Below are positions 6,878 through 10,911 of a stretch of 10,911 bases of DNA, piece after piece (position 1 is the first letter of the stretch; every line of letters starts with the position of its first letter). Below the pieces are notes generated by a model. It saw only the letters and a program-made list of their open reading frames with translations. It made no database searches and was not told the DNA's origin. The DNA comes from an uncultured Gemella sp. (GTDB lineage: Bacteria; Bacillota; Bacilli; Staphylococcales; Gemellaceae): assembly GCF_900766305.1 (NCBI RefSeq), contig NZ_CAAFUZ010000006.1, positions 1 through 10,911 of the forward strand, given 5' to 3'. Made by a program: the position numbers and the translations under genes.

Positions 6878-6913
6878 TCATTACCTCTCTCATAATAACT
6901 ACTCAATATCCAC

Positions 6914-6939
6914 ATGAAAATAATAGAAATTATTTTCAT
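6914..6939. repeat. Perfect 11-bp inverted repeat upstream of galE
   Basis: ATGAAAATAAT (6914-6924) and ATTATTTTCAT (6929-6939) are exact reverse complements around AGAA. It lies 27 bp before the galE -35. A downstream C/T-rich stretch ends in TTTTTTG, so it could be an operator or a weak plus-strand terminator. The rest of the 6740-6966 gap shows no intact gene. Confidence 0.4.
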
Positions 6940-6966
6940 TTTCTTTCATATCTTTTCATTTTTTTG

Positions 6967-6996
6967 TTGACTTATATGTACTTTATATGATATATA
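6967..6996 (+). promoter_or_regulatory. galE promoter
   Basis: TTGACT (6967-6972) and a TATATA -10 (6991-6996) are separated by 18 bp. Since the -10 lies in an (AT)9 tract, several registers could serve. The leader runs through AAAGGA (about 7017-7022), a suitable ribosome binding site about eight bases before the ATG. It is a standard strong-looking promoter apart from the dinucleotide tract. Confidence 0.6.
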
Positions 6997-7007
6997 TATA
7001 TATATAT
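6990..7007. repeat. (AT)9 dinucleotide tract in the galE promoter
   Basis: Nine uninterrupted AT units cover the -10 region and early leader of galE. Such tracts can change length by slippage. Here extra units would supply alternative TATATA registers and alter leader length, and would not break a fixed spacer. Confidence 0.9.
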
Positions 7008-7030
7008 TTCACAATGGAAAGGATTACACT

Positions 7031-8053
7031 ATGACTAAAAAAATACTTGTTACGGGTGGAGCTGGATTTATCGGGTCTCACACTTGTATAGAATTATTTA
7101 ACAATGGAAATGAAGTAGTTGTCGTTGACAACTTATATAACGCAAATAAAAAGAGTTTAGAAGTAGTTGAACGAGTTACTGGTAAAAAGGTAACATTTTA
7201 TGAAGTTGATGTTCGTGATGAAGATAAATTAAATGAAGTTTTTGAAAAAGAAGGAAATATTTATGGAGTTATTCACTACGCTGGATTAAAAGCAGTTGGT
7301 GAATCTTGTGAAATCCCATTAGCATATTATGATAACAATATAGCTGGAACTATTACTTTGTTCCGTGTTATGGAAAAACACAACTGTAAAAATATAATTT
7401 TCAGTTCATCGGCTACAGTTTATGGAGACCCCCATACATTACCAATTAAAGAAGATTTCCCATTATCTGTAACTAACCCATACGGACGCACTAAATTAAT
7501 AACTGAAGATATTTTAAAAGATGTACATAAAGCAGACAACGAATGGAATATAGTATTACTTCGTTACTTCAATCCAATCGGAGCACATGAGTGTGGAGAT
7601 ATCGGTGAAGATCCAAAAGGAGTACCAAACAATCTAATTCCTTACATTATGCAAGTAGCTGTAGGAAAACTAGAAAAAGTTCAAGTTTTTGGTAATGATT
7701 TTGATACGCATGACGGTACTGGAGTACGTGACTACATCCACGTAGTAGATTTAGCTCGCGGTCACGTATCTGCTCTTAAAAAATTAGAAAAAGGTAGTGG
7801 ATTAACTATTTATAACTTAGGAACAGGAATTGGATATTCTGTACTAGATATTATTAAGAGCGCATCAGCTGCTGTTGGGCGTGATTTACCTTATGTTATA
7901 ACTCCACGTCGTGCAGGAGATATTGCAGCATGTTATGCCGATGCTACAAAAGCAAAAGAAGAACTTGGATGGGAAGCTCAATACGATATAAAACGTATGT
8001 GTGAAGATTCATGGAGATGGCAAAGTAAACATCCAAACGGGTTCGCTGATTAA
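7031..8053 (+). CDS. galE: UDP-glucose 4-epimerase, probably also UDP-GlcNAc 4-epimerase
   Basis: A 340-residue extended short-chain dehydrogenase interconverting UDP-glucose and UDP-galactose in the cytosol. It shows the NAD-binding GGAGFIG (9-15), the catalytic SSSATVYG with Ser127, and YxxxK Tyr151/Lys155 in NPYGRTK. RYFNPIGAH (178-186), DGTGVRDYIHV (228-238) and the C-terminal RRAGD (293-297) complete a normal-length GalE. In the alignment by eye RAGDIAACYADA corresponds to E. coli REGDLPAYWADA, so Cys301 takes the place of E. coli Tyr299. A small residue there is known to admit N-acetylated substrates, as with Cys307 of human GALE. Monocistronic by layout, with its own promoter and terminator and no gal operon partners nearby. 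It may therefore serve wall polysaccharide or glycan synthesis. Confidence 0.96.
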   Translation: MTKKILVTGGAGFIGSHTCIELFNNGNEVVVVDNLYNANKKSLEVVERVTGKKVTFYEVDVRDEDKLNEVFEKEGNIYGVIHYAGLKAVGESCEIPLAYYDNNIAGTITLFRVMEKHNCKNIIFSSSATVYGDPHTLPIKEDFPLSVTNPYGRTKLITEDILKDVHKADNEWNIVLLRYFNPIGAHECGDIGEDPKGVPNNLIPYIMQVAVGKLEKVQVFGNDFDTHDGTGVRDYIHVVDLARGHVSALKKLEKGSGLTIYNLGTGIGYSVLDIIKSASAAVGRDLPYVITPRRAGDIAACYADATKAKEELGWEAQYDIKRMCEDSWRWQSKHPNGFAD

Positions 8054-8139
8054 TATACTTAAACAAGAAAATATAAGTCTATGTGACTGACCTAAAAATC
8101 CAAAATATATAAAGTCAGTATGAGAGTTTATAGCACAAC

Positions 8140-8198
8140 GGGAATGACTCAACAAAGTCGATTTCTTCGAAATCACGTTTTTTGAGTCACTCCCTTTT
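8140..8198 (+). terminator. galE terminator formed by a complete GAGTCA hairpin repeat
   Basis: GGGAATGACTCAA (8140-8152) pairs with TTGAGTCACTCCC (8182-8194) with one mismatch. The tip GATTTC/GAAATC (8160-8165, 8169-8174) closes on TTC. TTTT follows. The two arms differ in the middle (ACAAAGTCG against AAAAAACGTG), which makes them distinguishable as arm 1 and arm 2. This is the only intact copy in the window; halves of related copies flank the two IS ends. Confidence 0.75.
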
Positions 8199-8414
8199 CT
8201 TATATAATAACACTTATTGAATTGGCCACTATTCTTATTTCCATAATAAACATCTTTGTCAAGTGCGGGGCATGGAAGAAAAATAGGAAGTAAGATCTAG
8301 GTAGTATACAACCAAAAGACCTAAGGAATGGCGTCCTTAGGTCTTTACTTTATGAAACATACTAACTAATTGCTTTATATAAATATTTTACACTGTTTTC
8401 TTTGATTTTAAAAA
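8199..8414. other. Intergenic stretch without a supported gene, possible small RNA
   Basis: Between the galE terminator and the immunity gene there is no convincing reading frame on either strand. Bases 8211-8270 can form a weak stem-loop (CACTT...AAGTG, with TTATT/AATAA inside). A short G-rich patch, GTGCGGGGCATGG, follows at about 8263-8275. A weak promoter-like TTGGCC-16 bp-TAATAA (about 8222-8249) precedes it and a perfect hairpin ends it (8315-8346). A small transcript of about 90 bases is thus conceivable but unproven. Bases 8347-8414 are featureless A/T. Confidence 0.25.
8315..8346 (-). terminator. Perfect 13-bp stem-loop, likely terminator of the peptide/immunity operon
   Basis: AAAGACCTAAGGA (8315-8327) and TCCTTAGGTCTTT (8334-8346) are exact reverse complements around ATGGCG. 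On the minus strand the stem ends in TTTT, 70 bases after the immunity stop codon. On the plus strand it ends TTTACTT. It could act in both directions, and the short T-run makes efficiency uncertain. Confidence 0.6.
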
Positions 8415-8705
8415 TTATTTTTTTAATATAGAATCAAATAAATAAAATCCTATAGAATTACTAGTAAATCTACTAATTTTAGTCATAAAAATACAACCAT
8501 TACTAGAAATACTTTCTTGTCGCGCTAAATAAGATAAAGCAGGTACTAATTGAAATAAAACTGCTTCATAATATTCATTTTCTTTTTCAATTAACAAAAT
8601 AGCTTTCTTATACAATTCTCTCTCTTTTATTCCAACCTCTTTATCTAATATCAAATTATATAAATCAGTTAAAATTTCTTCTTCTTTAGGAGAATAATTA
8701 AACAT
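8415..8705 (-). CDS. Putative bacteriocin immunity protein (enterocin A immunity-like)
   Basis: A 96-residue, charged, apparently all-helical protein without signal peptide or membrane helix. The first 70 residues match the EntA-type immunity pattern by eye: EEILTDLYNLIL (9-20), a short turn KEVGIKER (22-29), ELYKKAILLIEKE (30-42), then EAVLFQLVPALSYLARQES (47-65). These form the helices of a small antiparallel bundle. Known members sit on the inner membrane face and block the bacteriocin bound to the mannose phosphotransferase receptor. The last 20 residues (SNSIGFYLFDSILKK) are more hydrophobic than usual. A ribosome binding site AGGA lies about eight bases before the ATG. It begins 16 bases after the stop of the exported peptide gene, the usual precursor-immunity order. 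Family assignment rests on pattern and context, not a search. Confidence 0.65.
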   Translation of the reverse strand: MFNYSPKEEEILTDLYNLILDKEVGIKERELYKKAILLIEKENEYYEAVLFQLVPALSYLARQESISSNGCIFMTKISRFTSNSIGFYLFDSILKK

Positions 8706-8721
8706 ATAAAATTCCTAATAA

Positions 8722-8901
8722 TTACCAATTAATAGTTGGTTCCAATGGTGAACCACCACCAGCACTAACCCAGCCATCATTCGTAATAGTAGTATACTGA
8801 TGAAAAGTAGTAACTTCTGTACTTCCGTTTGCATCAGCTATATTAAAATTTAAAAACATACTACCTGATAATAATAAAACAAAAAATAATTTCTTTTTCA
8901 T
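8722..8901 (-). CDS. Sec-exported 59-residue peptide, candidate novel class IId-like bacteriocin precursor
   Basis: The ATG at 8901 opens a 59-codon frame ending at TAA 8722. The product begins MKKKLFFVLLLSGSMFLNFN and continues IADA, a classic signal peptide with an A-D-A cleavage site after residue 24. The predicted mature peptide (25-59, 35 residues) runs from NGSTEV through TTFHQY, NDGWVSAGGGSPLEP and ends TINW. It has no Cys, Lys or Arg and three acidic residues, so it is acidic and not disulfide-bonded. It is not pediocin-like (no YGNGV) and lacks a double-glycine leader. AAGG lies 10-11 bases upstream of the start. The immunity-like gene follows after 16 bases. A secreted signalling peptide is the main alternative. 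Confidence 0.72.
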   Translation of the reverse strand: MKKKLFFVLLLSGSMFLNFNIADANGSTEVTTFHQYTTITNDGWVSAGGGSPLEPTINW

Positions 8902-8977
8902 AATAATAAAACCTTCTTTCTGTTATTTTTCAGAAAATTTAACTTTTTTTCGATATTAGAAATGAATTGTTAGTTTT

Positions 8978-9007
8978 ATTATATAGTAAAAAAAATAAAA
9001 AATACAA
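8978..9007 (-). promoter_or_regulatory. Promoter of the exported-peptide/immunity operon
   Basis: On the minus strand TTGTAT (9007-9002), an 18-bp T-rich spacer and a perfect TATAAT (8983-8978) lie about 75 bases before the peptide ATG. The leader contains a small inverted repeat TTTCTG/CAGAAA (8917-8936) just ahead of the AAGG ribosome binding site, which could modulate translation. No direct repeats of the kind bound by LytTR bacteriocin regulators are evident. Confidence 0.55.
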
Positions 9008-9044
9008 GTTTTTTATTTAATTTTTTAAAATATTTGTTAAAACA

Positions 9045-9302
9045 TCACTCTTTACACTCTGTCAAAATACTTTCTATTTCTTTTAATTCTTTTATAAACT
9101 TACTATCTTTATGCCTTATATATACAATCTTTCTTCTACTCTTGTCATTGCTACATAAAGCAATCGTCTTTCTTCTTCTTCTACATTTGTTTCTAACAAT
9201 ACATTTTTATCTAACTTTTTCATAGTTTTCTTTATACAAATAAGGATAATTCTCATCTATATTCATTATAAATACATTTTTAAATTCAAGTCCCTTATAT
9301 AA
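9045..9302 (-). pseudogene. Remnant of a UvrD/PcrA-like DNA helicase C-terminus, frameshifted
   Basis: Three consecutive minus-strand segments in different frames read as one helicase tail. Segment 1 (9302-9207) gives YKGLEFKNVFIMNIDENYP, the superfamily 1 motif V neighbourhood. Segment 2 (9223-9116) gives NVEEEERRLLYVAMTRVEERLYI, the hallmark motif VI region whose Arg contacts ATP. Segment 3 (9125-9045) continues YIRHKDSKFIKELKEIE to a stop. At least two frameshifts and the absence of the ATPase motifs I-IV make it a dead fragment. It lies between the IS and the peptide operon and shows that this stretch has been losing genes. The ancestor could be any UvrD/Rep/PcrA or accessory helicase. 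Confidence 0.7.
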
Positions 9303-9327
9303 TTAATTTAACTTTGAATTTATCTCC

Positions 9328-9343
9328 CTATCAAATTTGATAG
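9328..9343. repeat. Perfect 16-bp palindrome
   Basis: CTATCAAATTTGATAG is its own reverse complement. It sits in the gene-free stretch between the helicase remnant and the hairpin half-repeat, followed by a T-rich run (9346-9358). With no intervening loop it resembles an operator more than a terminator, but no promoter or gene is tied to it. The rest of 9303-9384 is featureless A/T. Confidence 0.4.
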
Positions 9344-9384
9344 ATTGTTTTATTTTTTATATTTAGTTATCTTCATACTGGCAA

Positions 9385-9417
9385 GGGAGTGACTCAAAAA
9401 TCGTGATTTCTGAGAAA
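9385..9417 (+). repeat. Half of the GAGTCAC hairpin repeat, broken by the right IS
   Basis: These 33 bases match the reverse complement of 8162-8194 in the galE terminator at 30 positions. They comprise arm 2 (GGGAGTGACTC...), the loop and the first bases of arm 1 (GAAA). The sequence then stops exactly where the IS begins. The missing remainder corresponds to the type of arm found after the left IS at 98-122. Confidence 0.8.
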
Positions 9418-9426
9418 TGATATGTA

Positions 9427-9457
9427 CCCCTTTTACTGGACAATCCAGTGAAAGGGG
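9427..9457 (+). promoter_or_regulatory. Stem-loop masking the orfA ribosome binding site
   Basis: CCCCTTTTACTGG (9427-9439) pairs with CCAGTGAAAGGGG (9445-9457) around ACAAT, 13 pairs with a single wobble. The AAAGGGG that serves orfA is entirely inside the right arm. RNA read into the IS from outside would fold and hide the site. Transcripts starting inside the left arm would not. Comparable protection against impinging transcription is known for several other insertion sequences. Confidence 0.7.
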
Positions 9458-9465
9458 TATTTATT

Positions 9466-10050
9466 ATGCGTTATAGTTTTGAATTTAAAGTAAAATGTGT
9501 TGAGATGTATGAAAGAGAGGAATATCCAGATACACCTAATGGAATAACCACTAGAAAATTTAGAGATACTATTAGGAAATGGAAAAGAATGGTCGATTCT
9601 TTAGGTGTAGGCGCCTTACGACCTAAATCAAAAAATAAGAAGTGGAATCCAGAAGAAAAACTAGTATTAGTTTCCAAAATTTTAGCTGGTTATTCATATA
9701 ATTCTGTTGCACTAGACAATGGAATTAACTATAGGACACTGTATAAATGGGTTCAAAAATATAAGGAAAAAGGTTATAATGGACTTGTAGATGAAAAGAA
9801 AGAAAGACCAAGAAAGGTACCTATCATGAAAGAAAACAGTAGTCCTAAACCATTAAAAGAGTCAGAAAGAGAAGAATTAATTAGATTACGTGAAGAAAAC
9901 AAATTTATAAAAACGGAAATCGAAAATATTAAAGCGGAAACAGAAATAATAAAAAAATTAATAGCCTTGAGGCGAGAAAAATGGGCTGCGCAACTCAAGG
10001 CGAAAAAGCAGCGATCATCAAAGAACTTAGAGAAAAAGGATATGAATTAA
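9466..10050 (+). CDS. IS3-family transposase OrfA (DNA-binding subunit)
   Basis: A 194-residue basic protein. Residues 1-50 and 60-110 contain two helix-turn-helix-like regions, the second around ILAGYSYNSVALDNGINYRTLYKWVQKY, as in the longer OrfA proteins of the IS150 subgroup. Residues 135-172 (ESEREELIRLREENKFIKTE onward) form a leucine-zipper-like coiled coil for multimerisation. It binds the IS ends, and through a -1 frameshift forms the N-terminus of the OrfAB transposase. The ATG at 9466 lies eight bases after AAAGGGG; a GTG at 9448 in frame overlaps that site and is rejected. The last 23 codons overlap orfB. Confidence 0.9.
   Translation: MRYSFEFKVKCVEMYEREEYPDTPNGITTRKFRDTIRKWKRMVDSLGVGALRPKSKNKKWNPEEKLVLVSKILAGYSYNSVALDNGINYRTLYKWVQKYKEKGYNGLVDEKKERPRKVPIMKENSSPKPLKESEREELIRLREENKFIKTEIENIKAETEIIKKLIALRREKWAAQLKAKKQRSSKNLEKKDMN
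9951..9957 (+). other. Programmed -1 frameshift heptamer A_AAA_AAA
   Basis: In the orfA frame the codons read ATA AAA AAA TTA, which gives a perfect X_XXY_YYZ slippery heptamer. It lies inside the window where the orfB frame is open (from 9933) and before the orfA stop. A -1 slip here joins about 164 OrfA residues to the orfB frame, yielding an OrfAB protein of about 469 residues, the actual transposase in this family. Confidence 0.7.
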
Positions 10051-10874
10051 AATATCTTTTACAAGCAATAGGAATGGCTAGATCAACATATTATTATTTA
10101 GTAAATAAGGAAGAAGTAGATGTTGTGGCTATTCGTAATGAACCAGTGTTAAAAGAAATTAAAATTATTTTCAACGAAAATAAAGGACTATATGGTGTCC
10201 GTAGAGTTCACAATGAACTAATTAATAGAGGTTTTAAAGTAAATCATAAACGAGTACAAAGTCTTATGCATAAAGAAGGATTGAAAGGGAAAACTCCTAA
10301 AGAAAGATACCATTCATATAAGGGAACAGTAGGAAAGGTCGCTAATAATATAATAAATCAAGATTTTAGTACAACTGCCCCTTTACAGAAATGGACTACA
10401 GATGTATCACAATTCAATTTTTCATGGGGAAAGTGCTATTTTTCAGCGATTCTAGATATGCATACAAATGAGATAATATCATATGATTTATCTTTACATC
10501 CAAATTTAGATCAGATAAAAAGGATGTTAGAAAAAGCATTTAATAAATTTCCAAAAACAGAAGGATTAATTATGCATTCGGATCAAGGGTGGCAGTATCA
10601 ACATTCATACTATAGAAGTGAGTTAAAAAAACATGGAATCATTCAATCGATGTCTAGAAAGGGAAATTGTTATGATAATAGTATCATAGAATCACTTTTT
10701 GGAAGAATGAAGACGGAGATATATTATGGTTATGAAAAGGTTTATATGTCATTTGAAGAGTTTAGTAAAGCTGTATCTGAATATATAGATTATTATAACA
10801 ACAAGAGAATTCAATCAAAAACAAAATGGATGCCTCCTGTACAATACAGGATAACATCCACATGTTTAAACTAA
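9981..10874 (+). CDS. IS3-family transposase OrfB (DDE integrase domain)
   Basis: A 297-residue catalytic part of the transposase. An HTH_21-like region (about 55-110, with NKGLYGVRRVHNEL) precedes the rve integrase core. The DDE residues are Asp141 in WTTDVSQF, Asp201 in HSDQGWQY and Glu237 in NSIIESLFGRMKTE. There are 35 residues between the last two, the spacing standard for IS3 elements. The C-terminal YIDYYNNKRIQSKTKWMPPVQY is the usual IS150-group ending. It can start at the ATG at 9981 behind GAGG or be reached by frameshifting from orfA. The frame is undamaged. Its last 20 codons are identical to those at 1-63. Confidence 0.95.
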   Translation: MGCATQGEKAAIIKELREKGYELKYLLQAIGMARSTYYYLVNKEEVDVVAIRNEPVLKEIKIIFNENKGLYGVRRVHNELINRGFKVNHKRVQSLMHKEGLKGKTPKERYHSYKGTVGKVANNIINQDFSTTAPLQKWTTDVSQFNFSWGKCYFSAILDMHTNEIISYDLSLHPNLDQIKRMLEKAFNKFPKTEGLIMHSDQGWQYQHSYYRSELKKHGIIQSMSRKGNCYDNSIIESLFGRMKTEIYYGYEKVYMSFEEFSKAVSEYIDYYNNKRIQSKTKWMPPVQYRITSTCLN

Positions 10875-10911
10875 ATATATATGTGTCCAGAATTTTGGGT
10901 ACACATCAAAA

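Larger units (their letters stand above)
9418..10908 (+). mobile_element. Complete IS3-family element, IS150 subgroup, 1491 bp
   Basis: The element begins TGATATGTACCC and ends GGGTACACATCA. Its terminal inverted repeats (9418-9442 and 10884-10908) match at 19 of 25 positions and start TG/CA. AAA precedes it (9415-9417) and AAA follows (10909-10911), consistent with a 3-bp target duplication, although the window ends there. It carries overlapping orfA and orfB with a -1 frameshift site, and both frames are intact with a complete DDE triad, so it looks active. Transposition in this family goes by copy-out through a circular intermediate. A further stem-loop, GGATG...CATCC enclosing CCTGT/ACAGG (10828-10859), lies at the end of orfB. 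Confidence 0.93.

Noticed and set aside
8722..8824. Pediocin-like (class IIa) or lactococcin 972-like identity for the mature peptide
   Set aside because: No YGNGV box, no cysteines and no resemblance to the lactococcin 972 pattern; only the Sec leader and immunity neighbour link it to bacteriocins.
9034..9225. 63-residue plus-strand open frame
   Set aside because: It is low-complexity hydrophobic translation opposite the helicase remnant, with no ribosome binding site.
1..10908. Composite transposon bounded by the two IS copies
   Set aside because: The cargo includes galE and ordinary chromosomal operons with no shared theme, there are no resistance or rep genes, and the IS flanks are better explained by insertion into hairpin repeats.
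1..10911. CRISPR arrays, tRNA or rRNA genes
   Set aside because: I saw no regularly spaced direct repeats, no cloverleaf with a TTCRA arm and no rRNA-like GC-rich blocks.

Overview
The window is strongly AT-rich DNA with good AGGAGG-type ribosome binding sites, small intergenic gaps and a Bacilli-like gene set: a YvfRSTU-like ABC transporter/two-component operon, galE, an IS150-type IS3 element, and a Sec-exported peptide next to an enterocin-A-type immunity gene. It is a low-GC Bacillota chromosome, accessory in parts. Gemella or a relative is my guess, but nothing here proves it.

Layout. Positions 1-97 are the 3' end of an IS3-family element, identical to the end of a complete copy at 9418-10908 in the same orientation. 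After half of a hairpin repeat (98-122), a second large stem-loop (123-186) and a terminator (about 221-257), a plus-strand operon runs from 350 to 4120: ABC ATPase, ABC-2 permease, sensor kinase, NarL/LuxR-type response regulator and a small four-helix membrane protein. A TGACA-TT-TGTCA operator candidate with a third half-site lies just upstream of a promoter that has a perfect -10 but no -35. This is the layout expected of a self-regulated drug or peptide detoxification module. A bidirectional terminator (4125-4174) separates it from a convergent minus-strand operon: Gfo/Idh/MocA oxidoreductase, Xi-class glutathione-transferase-like reductase, MmcQ/YjbR protein. That operon has a good promoter at 6711-6739. 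galE (7031-8053) follows with its own promoter overlapping an (AT)9 tract. Its Cys301 suggests that it also epimerises UDP-GlcNAc. galE ends at a hairpin terminator that belongs to a repeat family.

The accessory part is 8200-9417. On the minus strand it holds a promoter, a 59-codon gene (8722-8901) for a Sec-exported 35-residue acidic peptide, and 16 bases later a 96-residue protein resembling EntA-type bacteriocin immunity proteins. I read these as an unrecognised class IId-like bacteriocin/immunity pair. Behind it are three out-of-frame pieces of a UvrD/PcrA-like helicase C-terminus (9045-9302), so the area is a site of gene decay.

The two IS ends abut complementary halves of the same hairpin repeat, one intact copy of which is the galE terminator. 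Both are broken at the same point just past the loop. Either this IS inserts at the apex of this repeat, or the two edges derive from a single interrupted repeat. The strongest novelty candidates are the peptide/immunity pair and this IS-hairpin relationship.
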